Below are positions 1-5,916 of a DNA stretch of 5,923 nt, one piece after another (position 1 is the stretch's first letter; each line of letters opens with the position of its first letter). A program made the translations under genes and the position numbers. A model generated the notes under the pieces. It had not been told where the DNA came from. It worked only from the letters and a program-made list of their open reading frames with translations, and did not search any database. Source of the stretch: Desulfurococcales archaeon. GTDB taxonomy: Archaea; Thermoproteota; Thermoprotei_A; Sulfolobales; Ignisphaeraceae. The stretch spans positions 1 to 5,923 of the forward strand of contig JAPYWC010000039.1 in NCBI GenBank assembly GCA_028276605.1, given 5' to 3'.

Positions 1-1
1 T

Positions 2-1753
2 TTTTGGTTGAAGGATGTTAAGACGATTGTTATTGACGAGTTTCACATGATTGGCGATGAGAGTAGAGGACACATTGTTGAGATGATCGCTACCAGAGCC
101 AAGCTTTTGGGGATACAGGTTATAGGGTTGTCTGCAACCATAGGTAATCCTGAGGAACTTGCTAAGTGGCTTAATGCAAAGCTTGTTAAGTCTTCGTGGA
201 GACCTGTTAAACTATATGAAGTGCCAACATATAGAACTAGTGATGGTAAGTACCTGCTGTTCTTGCCTGAAGGTCTAGGTTTGGGTAAGTTACCGCTGAT
301 AGTTGATGACGTTACTAAGTACTGGATTGATAGGGCTGTGAAGGAGGGGTTTAACGTCCTTGAATTTAAGTATTCTAGGAAAGGAGTTGAAGAGCTTGCT
401 GAGCAATACTCTCTCTACCTATGCTCAAAGCTTACAGATAGCGATAAGGAGTTGCTTAAGAAGCTTACTCAGGAGATGAAGTCTGAGTTGCCTGACTATG
501 AATATGAGAAGCTAGAGCATCTAGTTAGATGCGGTGCTGCATATCATCACGCAGGGCTTTCCCCAGAGGCGAGGAGGTTTATTGAAAGAGCATTTAGAGA
601 AAGAATGATAAAGTACTTGGCTGCTACACCAACACTCGCCATGGGCGTGAACCTACCTGCTAGGGTAGTCATAATAAATATTTACTTCTATTCCGGAGGT
701 CTTAAAGACAAGATTAGCGTGCTTGAGTATAAGCAGCTTGCTGGTAGAGCTGGAAGACCCCAGTACGATCCCTACGGAATTGTAATCGTTGCCAAGGATG
801 CTAGGAATCCTAAGGAAGCTGAGTACTACATTAAAAGCCCACCAGAACCCGTGATGTCAACCCTGCTTAGTGAGGGAGCACTTAGAAGACATGTACTTGC
901 AGTAATAGCATCTGGTGAAGCTAATAAGTTGAGCGATATTATGAACTTCTTTGCAAACACATTTGCAGCCACTAAGCTGGGTAGAGAGGTTTTAGAGAAA
1001 AAGATTCTGAGGATACTAGAAGTTCTGGAGGAGCTTAACATGGTTAGGAGCAGAAGCATTGCAAATGAGACTTTCTACATGCCTACAAAGCTGGGCATTG
1101 CAACTACAAGGCTATATGTAGACCCCCTGACATCTGCTCTCATTGTAGAAGGCCTTAGAAGAGTTGAGAAAGCTGGAGAAGTATATTACCTTGCACTAGT
1201 TGGTATGACACCGGACTTCGAAGGTGTGAATATTGGTAGAGGTGTTAGGAGAGCTGTAATGGATTATATAGAGAGCTTGGCAAGAGCAAACATGTTGCCT
1301 GATAGTGAACTTGAGGAAGTTTTTAGTGATCCAAAGGTTGACTGGATACGAGGAGCGGTTATAGGTCTGATACTGAGGGACTGGATCGAAGAAGTTCCAG
1401 AAAGAGATATTCTAGAGAGGTATGGCATTGACGCTGGAGACCTAAGGGTGATTAGGGAGAACGGTGAGTGGCTTACCTACGCAGCAGCAGTTATCGCCGA
1501 TACCATCGGTATGAAAAAGCATGCAAATGAGTTGTTCAAGCTTGTTGAGCGTATTAAACACGGTGTTAAGGAGGATTTACTAGAACTTGTAAAGATAAAG
1601 TATGTTGGTAGGGTAAGGGCTAGAATCATGCTAAATCATGGTATAAGAACTATAGATGATGTTATAGCGAAGGAGTCGCTAATCAAGAGACTGTTTGGTG
1701 ATGGTTGGGGAGAGAAAATAGTTGAGGAAGCAAAGAAGCTGAAACAGAAGTGA
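2..1753 (+). CDS. hel308: Hel308-type superfamily 2 DNA helicase (5'-partial)
   Basis: ATP-dependent 3'-5' DNA helicase of the archaeal Hel308 family, which unwinds lagging-strand and Holliday-like structures at stalled forks. The frame is open to the left edge (F-W-L before the TTG at 8), so the gene begins upstream. Relative to the family's usual ~700 residues, roughly 130 N-terminal residues with the Q motif and Walker A are missing. Numbering from the TTG, visible motifs are II DEFH (10-13), III SATIGN (42-47), IV around EFKYSRK (119-125), IVa YHHAGL (179-184), V around TPTLAMGVNLPAR (207-219) and VI QLAGRAGRPQYDPYG (243-257). A winged-helix region and the ratchet-helix domain follow (about 400-515, with GDL and EWLTYAA). 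The C-terminal helix-hairpin module carries VGRVRAR (533-539), the typical Hel308 domain-5 signature that separates it from other Ski2-like helicases. The frame is intact to TGA. It converges on the next gene with an 8-nt gap. Confidence 0.95.
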   Translation, partial: FWLKDVKTIVIDEFHMIGDESRGHIVEMIATRAKLLGIQVIGLSATIGNPEELAKWLNAKLVKSSWRPVKLYEVPTYRTSDGKYLLFLPEGLGLGKLPLIVDDVTKYWIDRAVKEGFNVLEFKYSRKGVEELAEQYSLYLCSKLTDSDKELLKKLTQEMKSELPDYEYEKLEHLVRCGAAYHHAGLSPEARRFIERAFRERMIKYLAATPTLAMGVNLPARVVIINIYFYSGGLKDKISVLEYKQLAGRAGRPQYDPYGIVIVAKDARNPKEAEYYIKSPPEPVMSTLLSEGALRRHVLAVIASGEANKLSDIMNFFANTFAATKLGREVLEKKILRILEVLEELNMVRSRSIANETFYMPTKLGIATTRLYVDPLTSALIVEGLRRVEKAGEVYYLALVGMTPDFEGVNIGRGVRRAVMDYIESLARANMLPDSELEEVFSDPKVDWIRGAVIGLILRDWIEEVPERDILERYGIDAGDLRVIRENGEWLTYAAAVIADTIGMKKHANELFKLVERIKHGVKEDLLELVKIKYVGRVRARIMLNHGIRTIDDVIAKESLIKRLFGDGWGEKIVEEAKKLKQK

Positions 1754-1761
1754 ATAACGTT

Positions 1762-2415
1762 TTACAGCTCCTCGTCAACTACGCCTGCACCAATCATTTT
1801 GTAGAACATGATGAGAGACCTCACTTTTTCACAGCTAATCTTGGTAACACGAGCTTTCGAAAGATCGAAGAGGTATACATACTGAATTAGGGGTGTTTCT
1901 ACCACATCCTTAAACTCCTTAACATCTTCAAGACCATAACTAGCCAATATCCTTACCAGCCCCTCTTTTGTTATTGGACCGAGGAGCTGCAAAGGGATTA
2001 GCGGCACAAGACCTACAGGATAAGCAAATGAAAGTATCTTCACCTGAGACCTGATTGCATTGACAAACTTCTTGATATGTACAGATACTATATACTTGGT
2101 CCAGTTTCCAATCTCATTTATTGGCAGCGAGTAAAAGAAGACATCTATGCATTCATCAACTGAACCCTTTCTTGCATACACATCGCACTTAAGTGCTCCA
2201 ATCGTATACTCAACATCACACGAATACCCCCTTTCAGATAGATATTTACATAGAAGTATTTCGGCTAAAGCATGGCTTATCGGAACTCCTTTACTTTTAA
2301 CAGCCTTAATCACCTTAGAAACAAACGGCGTCGTTTCAGGCTTCAAACCAATTCTTGACGCATAAAGCATTATATTAGATAGTTTGTCTATATCGCTATC
2401 ATAGGTGAGTGCCAT
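1762..2415 (-). CDS. Conserved-looking hypothetical protein, 217 aa, possible degenerate nuclease-like fold
   Basis: I do not recognise this protein with certainty. It starts at ATG (2413-2415), preceded by GGTG (complement of 2426-2429) 10 nt upstream, and ends in TAA 8 nt from the Hel308 stop. It has no signal peptide or clear membrane segment. Residues 46-82 give a helix with E52, then a strand pair ending GALKCDVYARKG. This resembles the N-terminal part of PD-(D/E)XK nuclease-like proteins (helix with Glu, then an Asp at the end of a strand, D78). The expected E-x-K on the next strand is absent: CIDVFFY at 89-95 has D91 but no lysine. Residues 110-142 form a basic helix followed by a strand and the proline-rich AYPVGLVPLIP. 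If the fold assignment is right, the protein is probably not a catalytic nuclease. Composition and codon use match its neighbours, so I think it is a real gene. The fold is inference only. Confidence 0.8.
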   Translation of the reverse strand: MALTYDSDIDKLSNIMLYASRIGLKPETTPFVSKVIKAVKSKGVPISHALAEILLCKYLSERGYSCDVEYTIGALKCDVYARKGSVDECIDVFFYSLPINEIGNWTKYIVSVHIKKFVNAIRSQVKILSFAYPVGLVPLIPLQLLGPITKEGLVRILASYGLEDVKEFKDVVETPLIQYVYLFDLSKARVTKISCEKVRSLIMFYKMIGAGVVDEEL

Positions 2416-2460
2416 TACTTCATTACACCGCTAATAACACAGCTGTAGATAATGACAATA

Positions 2461-2480
2461 AATTAAATATGTTTTAAAGC
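2461..2480 (-). promoter_or_regulatory. Candidate TATA element(s) for the 1762-2415 gene
   Basis: On the minus strand this AT-rich block reads GCTTTAAAAC followed by ATATTTAATT. Either half could serve as an archaeal TATA box. With a start about 25 nt downstream, transcription would begin near 2440, giving a leader of roughly 20-30 nt before the ATG at 2415. The TTTAAA core is self-complementary, so it could also direct rightward transcription toward the decayed gene at 2585. No conserved BRE is clear. Confidence 0.4.
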
Positions 2481-2509
2481 TAAAATAATAATATGGTTTA
2501 TGGTTACAT

Positions 2510-2559
2510 CATTGCATCGAGTATCGTTACCTAGCTAGGCAATGATGCTCAATGCAATG
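2510..2559. repeat. 50-bp imperfect palindrome with no spacer
   Basis: The 25 bases at 2510-2534 and the 25 bases at 2535-2559 are inverted copies matching at 21 of 25 positions. The centre CCTAGCTAGG (2530-2539) is a perfect 10-bp palindrome, and the outermost eight bases, CATTGCAT and ATGCAATG, match perfectly. All four mismatches are transitions. In an RNA from the plus strand, two become G-U pairs and two are A-C mismatches; in an RNA from the minus strand, the same split applies to the opposite pairs. It lies 95 bp upstream of the leftward gene's start and 25 bp before the GTG of the decayed rightward ORF. It may be an operator for a dimeric or paired regulator, a hairpin or cruciform site, or a mobile-element relic. 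The sequence alone does not choose among these. Confidence 0.85.
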
Positions 2560-2584
2560 AATGTTGGGATAACGTATTCTTTAG

Positions 2585-3101
2585 GTGATATTAGTTACTG
2601 TAGGCATTGAAAACCATCTGATTCAGAGCCTTGAGTACGCTGATAAGGTGAGTTCTAGTAGCAAGATCTTTGTTGACATTGGAGTGCATCTCTATAAGGG
2701 AATTGAGATTGAAGTTGCAGGTGCTGAAAAGGATGTAGTGTTTTCAACAATTAACGATCTAACAAATGATTATGCATCTAAGCAACATAGACCTTATTGC
2801 TGTGCTCCCTAAACAATAGTCACAAACAAGAGCCAAGAGCGTAACTGTTTCACCTACAGGGTGGGTTTTGGAGGAAATCATCGCGTTACGCTATTCGTCA
2901 AGAGAACGCTTGAGATTAGTGAGCGCTATGACCATATGATACCTAACTATGTTGTTAGAAGAGCTTGGTTTAGATGAGCTTCGTAAGGTAGCTGAGGTGA
3001 CTATAATGCTTACACTAAACGCTAGGGAGGTTGCTGTTAAGAAGATAAGGATCAAATTTAGGGAAACAATAGCCTATGTTGCTAAGGATCTTGAGCTATA
3101 A
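2585..3101 (+). pseudogene. Probable decayed gene of unknown function (in-frame stop plus frameshift)
   Basis: This stretch looks like protein-coding sequence, but no single frame is open. A GTG at 2585 opens 75 codons (including VDIGVHLYKGIEIEVAG, residues 30-46) and ends at TAA 2810-2812. The same frame then stays open for 54 more codons (including RVTLFVKRTLEISERYDHMI) to TGA 2975-2977. A different frame, open from 2940 with an ATG at 2949, gives 50 well-formed codons (including LLEELGLDELRKVAEV) ending at TAA 3099-3101. Repairing the stop and the frame change would give one protein of about 170-180 residues. Codon use (AGG/AGA, GAG, GTT, CTT) resembles that of intact neighbours. I do not recognise the family. 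Alternatives are two or three separate tiny genes, or sequencing errors in one intact gene. Confidence 0.55.
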
Positions 3102-3133
3102 GTTAAAGGGCGTTAGCTTTGACTTTTCTATGT

Positions 3134-4414
3134 TCACAGATCTAGTACTATGCTTTCTCCATTGTTTGGCGCTATAAAGTCTATACCTAGTTCCTCCCTT
3201 ATCTTGTATCCAAGGCTATAAATAGAGTCATCGCTACCGTGAATCAGTATAACCCTTCTTACGCTCTTCAAACTCTTTACAAATCTGAATAGATCTGAAG
3301 CACCTGCATGGCTTGAAAAGTCGAACCAGAATACCTTAGCCTTTACTCTTGGTCCTCCCTCCTCTATAACACCCTCAGTCAGCAACTTTCTCCCTGGTGA
3401 TGATGGTGACTGATAGCTTACAAGAATTACCGCATTCTTTGGATTATCCTGCATCCTTTTGATATAGTACAACGCAGGACCTCCCTTTAGCATACCAGCG
3501 GGAGCTACTATTATACTTCCCTTCTCTTTGACAATCTTCTTACGCATACCAGAATCCTTTACAGCTGTAAAGACTCTACTAGCTTTTTCCAATAGATCAT
3601 ACCTATTGACGAACTCCTTATAGAGTAGCATAAGCTCTAAAATATCCCTGGCCATTCCATCGTAATACACATTTGCATTAGGAATTCTTTCTGCTAACAG
3701 TGCTAAGATTTCCTGGGACCTACCAAGAGAAAATGCTGGTATAAGAACTGAGCCTCCATCATCAATAACACTCTTAACAGTTTCAATGAACATGTTTTCA
3801 ACTTTTTCCCTAGGCGGATGATCATAGGATCCATAGGTTGACTCCATAATAACTACATCAGCGTCTATCCCACTCAACTCTACTCCTTTCACAGTCCTAG
3901 TATCAATTAAATTGATGTCGCCCGTGTAAAGCAACCTTAAACCATTCTTGAACTCTACTCTATACATTGTACTTCCAGGTATATGTCCTGCATTAATAGT
4001 GTCCACAGATACACCGTCAAGGTCTATCCTTTCCCCCAGACTGAACGTTGATACTGCCTTCATCATATTGTTTAGCTCTTCATATTCGAAAGGCAGGTAG
4101 TACCCTGATAATTTGAGGAAGTCCTCAATCATTAATCTTGCTGTAATTGCTGTAAAGCGGCTCATAAATATAGGCACCTTTGAGGATACATAGAATAGTG
4201 GTGCTGCACCAACGTGATCTAGGTGAGAATGTGTAACTAGAATTGCCTTTACTTTCTTTGGAGCTATAGTTAGGGGTAGTAGTGGCTTATCGTCAATATC
4301 GAATGAGACTCCGTAGTCAAATAGCAGGTACTGTTCATCAACATCTCTTTTAACTGCTATAGCAGCTCTTCCAACCTCTCTTCCTCCACCAAGCGTTAAT
4401 AGCTCTAACCTCAT
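3134..4414 (-). CDS. Archaeal CPSF-like metallo-beta-lactamase/beta-CASP ribonuclease (aCPSF2-type)
   Basis: Zinc-dependent RNA nuclease with a metallo-beta-lactamase core and inserted beta-CASP domain. Residue numbers here count from an upstream TTG (codon 1 at 4441); the chosen ATG is residue 10. Metal-site motifs are motif 1 D42 (LFDYG), motif 2 HSHLDH (71-76), motif 3 H153 (NAGHIPGS) and motif 4 D175 (YTGDIN). Beta-CASP motif A is E200 (MESTYG), motif B H378 (FSSHAG) and motif C H401 (LIHGSDDS). IPAFSLGRSQE (234-244) is the usual signature at the start of the beta-CASP domain. At 426 aa without N-terminal KH domains, it fits the aCPSF2 group rather than the longer aCPSF1 termination factor. 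A crenarchaeal member (Sulfolobus, described as an RNase J-like enzyme) is reported to have 5'-3' exoribonuclease activity. I chose the ATG at 4412-4414 because the family begins right before the LGGGREVGR strand and a purine-rich GGGGAGAGA sits 8 nt upstream. All catalytic residues are present. Confidence 0.93.
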   Translation of the reverse strand: MRLELLTLGGGREVGRAAIAVKRDVDEQYLLFDYGVSFDIDDKPLLPLTIAPKKVKAILVTHSHLDHVGAAPLFYVSSKVPIFMSRFTAITARLMIEDFLKLSGYYLPFEYEELNNMMKAVSTFSLGERIDLDGVSVDTINAGHIPGSTMYRVEFKNGLRLLYTGDINLIDTRTVKGVELSGIDADVVIMESTYGSYDHPPREKVENMFIETVKSVIDDGGSVLIPAFSLGRSQEILALLAERIPNANVYYDGMARDILELMLLYKEFVNRYDLLEKASRVFTAVKDSGMRKKIVKEKGSIIVAPAGMLKGGPALYYIKRMQDNPKNAVILVSYQSPSSPGRKLLTEGVIEEGGPRVKAKVFWFDFSSHAGASDLFRFVKSLKSVRRVILIHGSDDSIYSLGYKIREELGIDFIAPNNGESIVLDL

Positions 4415-4484
4415 TTTAGAGCTCTCTCCCCAATAACTCAATTACTTTTAACTTCGAGCTTGTTTCACGATATCTGCTAACATT

Positions 4485-4504
4485 CCTTATATTTTGTTTT
4501 AAAC
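4485..4504. promoter_or_regulatory. Shared AT-rich promoter region between the beta-CASP and NAC genes
   Basis: The 122 nt between the two start codons contain CTTATATTTT (4486-4495) and GTTTTAAAC (4496-4504). Read rightward, either could be the NAC TATA box, placing the transcript start near 4512-4525 and giving a very short leader. Read leftward, GTTTAAAAC and the adjoining AAAATATAAG could drive the nuclease gene with a start near 4460-4470 and a leader of about 50 nt. GTTTAAAC (complement-symmetric) at 4497-4504 is usable in both directions. No regulator site can be named. Confidence 0.4.
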
Positions 4505-4523
4505 ACTTAAAAGATTATCGTGT

Positions 4524-4528
4524 GAGGT
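4524..4528 (+). promoter_or_regulatory. Ribosome binding site deciding the NAC start
   Basis: GAGGT, complementary to the usual archaeal 16S 3' end, lies 8 nt before the ATG at 4537. It overlaps the in-frame GTG at 4522, which therefore is unlikely to be the initiator. Confidence 0.7.
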
Positions 4529-4536
4529 CAGCACCC

Positions 4537-4920
4537 ATGTTCGGGCTCAACCCCAGGGAACTGCAAAAGCAGTTGAAGCAGTTAAAGCGCATGGGTATAA
4601 AGGTTGATCAGCTTCAAAATGTGCAGAGAGTTGTTATTGAGCTTCAGGATAGGAGAGTTATTGTTGAAGAGCCTGAAGTTTTTGTTATGGAGTTTGGAGG
4701 ACAAAAACTGTTCTATGTCACTGGTAATGTGAAGGAAGAGATAGGAGTTAAACAAGCTGAAGAGAGGACCGAGACAGTAGTTAGTAAGATAAGTGAAGAG
4801 GATGTCAAGTTTGTTGCCGAATACCTGAATATAAGTCTTGAAGAAGCTAGAAAGCTTCTTGAAGAAGCTAAGGGGGATGTAGCTCTAGCTATTGAGATTG
4901 GGCAGACAAGAAAACGCTGA
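4537..4920 (+). CDS. nac: Nascent polypeptide-associated complex protein (archaeal NAC, alpha type)
   Basis: Ribosome-associated protein that contacts emerging nascent chains; archaeal NAC acts as a homodimer. From the ATG at 4537 the product is 127 aa, a normal family length. The N-terminus MFGLNPRELQKQLKQLKRMG matches the archaeal NAC start (MFG-NPR- followed by a basic amphipathic helix), which in the family contributes to ribosome binding. Residues about 30-65 (RVVIELQDRRVIVEEPEV then GGQKLFYVTG) form the beta-barrel NAC domain. A charged linker (about 66-85) leads to a C-terminal UBA domain at 86-123 (ISEEDVKFVAEYLNISLEEA, then AKGDVALAIE). The gene is transcribed away from the beta-CASP ribonuclease, and its last 32 nt are overlapped by an opposite-strand ORF. 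A longer GTG start at 4522 would add MRSAP and is disfavoured by the RBS position. Confidence 0.95.
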   Translation: MFGLNPRELQKQLKQLKRMGIKVDQLQNVQRVVIELQDRRVIVEEPEVFVMEFGGQKLFYVTGNVKEEIGVKQAEERTETVVSKISEEDVKFVAEYLNISLEEARKLLEEAKGDVALAIEIGQTRKR

Positions 4921-5239
4921 GATTTAACGATAAGCATCTACATAGCTCCGCCAACATATCTAGAAGCTCATTATTTGATACTGCAGAGTATTGAGCGAGA
5001 AGAAGTTTCTGTCTAGCTTCAGCAACTCTATCTACATCAACATTTTTGCACATCTCCCTGACATTGCGCATAATATTGCACGATTCAGCAAGAGATGCAA
5101 GTTCTATTAGCACATATCTCCAAAGATAGTAATATTCGCGCTTATCTACCCCCAACACATGTAACTGATTAATGCAGAAGCTTGTGAATAGCCTAAGCTT
5201 ATCTATGCACACCTCGCCCACAACATTCCTGCCTAGCAA
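4889..5239 (-). CDS. Small hypothetical protein with six cysteines, up to 116 aa
   Basis: I do not recognise this protein. The frame has no ATG near its 5' end. It can start at TTG 5237-5239 (116 aa, weak AGGGG upstream) or at GTG 5219-5221 (110 aa, AGG-containing sequence 6 nt upstream). The body reads as a helical soluble protein, with an aromatic segment DKREYYYLWRYVLIELASL (32-50) and a likely C-terminal helix NNELLDMLAELCRCL (89-103). Cysteines are at 11, 22, 54, 64, 100 and 102 of the long form. No metal-binding CxxC pair is present, only CxC at 100-102. Its stop lies inside the NAC gene, giving a 32-nt antisense overlap. It diverges from the SpoIIM-like gene with a plausible promoter between them. 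Coding is supported by composition, by filling an otherwise empty 438-nt gap, and by promoter position. A chance ORF is not excluded. Confidence 0.6.
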   Translation of the reverse strand: MLGRNVVGEVCIDKLRLFTSFCINQLHVLGVDKREYYYLWRYVLIELASLAESCNIMRNVREMCKNVDVDRVAEARQKLLLAQYSAVSNNELLDMLAELCRCLSLNLSVFLSAQSQ

Positions 5240-5287
5240 TATGATGCCCCTACAATGCGTTCTTAATAGTTGGGTTTGTTAAGCTCC

Positions 5288-5317
5288 AAAATATTTTAAC
5301 CTCTTAAAGTCTTAAAG
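5288..5317. promoter_or_regulatory. Candidate bidirectional promoter with tandem 8-bp repeat
   Basis: AAAATATTTT (5288-5297) is a perfect 10-bp AT palindrome in the 119-nt gap between divergent genes. Rightward, a start about 25 nt downstream (near 5320) gives a leader of roughly 40 nt to the ATG at 5359. Leftward, a start near 5265 gives about 25 nt to the TTG at 5239. Immediately to the right, TCTTAAAG occurs twice in tandem (5302-5309 and 5310-5317), in the position of a possible repressor or activator site for the rightward gene. Confidence 0.4.
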
Positions 5318-5347
5318 GGTTTTAGTAATGTGGCAGTAAATGATGAA

Positions 5348-5354
5348 GGAGTGA
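5348..5354 (+). promoter_or_regulatory. Ribosome binding site of the SpoIIM-like gene
   Basis: GGAGTGA, a one-base-gapped match to the archaeal GGAGGTGA consensus, ends 4 nt before the ATG at 5359 (its GGAG core ends 7 nt before). It supports that start. Confidence 0.6.
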
Positions 5355-5358
5355 GTCA

Positions 5359-5916
5359 ATGGAAGTAGTGACTAGGTTTATACGGGATATCCCCATCTAT
5401 GTCCTAGTAATGTTTCTTACAATAACCCTCTTTATTGCTGTAGCCATTTCTTTACCTCCTCCACATGAAATTATTGACACCCTTAATAAGACTGCTGAGA
5501 GGTTAAGAGAGATTGCTAATAACCGTAATCTAGAGCAGATAATCACTGGAATCTTCTTGAATAATGCATATGTTAATACTCTCATGGCCACGCCCTTCAT
5601 ATCTCTAATCATATACCCATCTGTGGTCATCGTCACTGCCTGGACCTTAAGAGTGGGGGTCCCGTTGGAAGCCCTACCAACTGCTATAATTCTTCTCTTG
5701 CTATCCCCACACACATATATTGAAATGTTTGCTTATAGCATAAGCTTTACATCATCTATTAGGACAATGATAAGAATCATAAAGAGCATTAAGAGTAGCA
5801 ATGCGCTTAACAAAGAGCATCTACTATACTACCTATTCTCAATTGCTGTATCATTCGTAGTCCTCTTCATAGCAGCTGTGGTTGAGGGTATATCAATACT
5901 TATTTTTAGACCTTAA
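5359..5916 (+). CDS. SpoIIM-like (DUF95-type) integral membrane protein
   Basis: Predicted multi-pass membrane protein of 185 aa related to the stage II sporulation M / DUF95 family. The family is widespread in non-sporulating archaea, where its role is unknown. Hydrophobic segments lie at about 12-32, 72-97, 101-130 and 156-183. Between the first and second is a charged, probably extracytoplasmic or peripheral helix (36-60). Family-type features are FLNNAYVNTL (66-75, the F-x-NN-x-x-x-x-x-L pattern) and SPHTYIEMFAYSIS (116-129). The latter corresponds to the conserved PHG-x-x-E signature, with P117, H118 and E122 kept and the glycine replaced by threonine. The ATG is backed by GGAGTGA just upstream. 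The reading frame is complete and ends 7 nt before the right edge, so whether it is in an operon is not visible. The assignment rests on motif and topology pattern, without alignment. Confidence 0.72.
   Translation: MEVVTRFIRDIPIYVLVMFLTITLFIAVAISLPPPHEIIDTLNKTAERLREIANNRNLEQIITGIFLNNAYVNTLMATPFISLIIYPSVVIVTAWTLRVGVPLEALPTAIILLLLSPHTYIEMFAYSISFTSSIRTMIRIIKSIKSSNALNKEHLLYYLFSIAVSFVVLFIAAVVEGISILIFRP

Noticed and set aside
826..1059. Minus-strand 77-codon ORF inside Hel308
   Set aside because: It lies opposite an intact conserved helicase frame and has a low-complexity Ser/Leu-rich composition typical of an antisense shadow.
1808..1885. ATGATGA and CTGA about 70 nt apart, suggesting a C/D RNA
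   Set aside because: No internal C' and D' boxes are present, and the stretch lies within the 217-aa coding gene.
2810..2812. Programmed read-through of the TAA as an explanation for the split ORF
   Set aside because: TAA is not a known pyrrolysine or selenocysteine codon, and a second break by frame change follows, so decay or sequence error is simpler.
3102..3129. Possible hairpin GTTAAAG...CTTTGAC followed by TTTTCT after the decayed gene
   Set aside because: The stem is only 7 bp with one G-T pair and the T run is short. Archaeal termination does not rely on such hairpins, so this is too weak to call a terminator.
2416..3133. Search for tRNA, CRISPR repeats, insertion-sequence ends or an integrase in the largest gene-poor stretch
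   Set aside because: No cloverleaf pattern, regularly spaced repeats, terminal inverted repeats with target duplications or transposase motifs were seen. Only the palindrome and the decayed ORF stand out.
4415..4441. Upstream TTG start adding nine residues to the beta-CASP nuclease
   Set aside because: No ribosome binding site precedes the TTG, while the ATG at 4414 has a purine-rich GGGGAGAGA at good spacing and begins where the family's first strand begins.
4522..4536. GTG start adding MRSAP to NAC
   Set aside because: The GTG overlaps the GAGGT ribosome binding site, and archaeal NAC proteins begin at the MFG-NPR sequence encoded from 4537.
5340..5346. ATGATGA resembling a C box of a C/D guide RNA before the SpoIIM-like gene
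   Set aside because: No CTGA D box or internal C'/D' pair occurs within the ~50-70 nt expected of archaeal C/D RNAs; the nearest downstream CTGA is over 140 nt away.
5397..5714. Minus-strand 105-codon ORF opposite the SpoIIM-like gene
   Set aside because: The plus-strand frame has membrane topology, family motifs and a ribosome binding site; the minus-strand frame has none of these.
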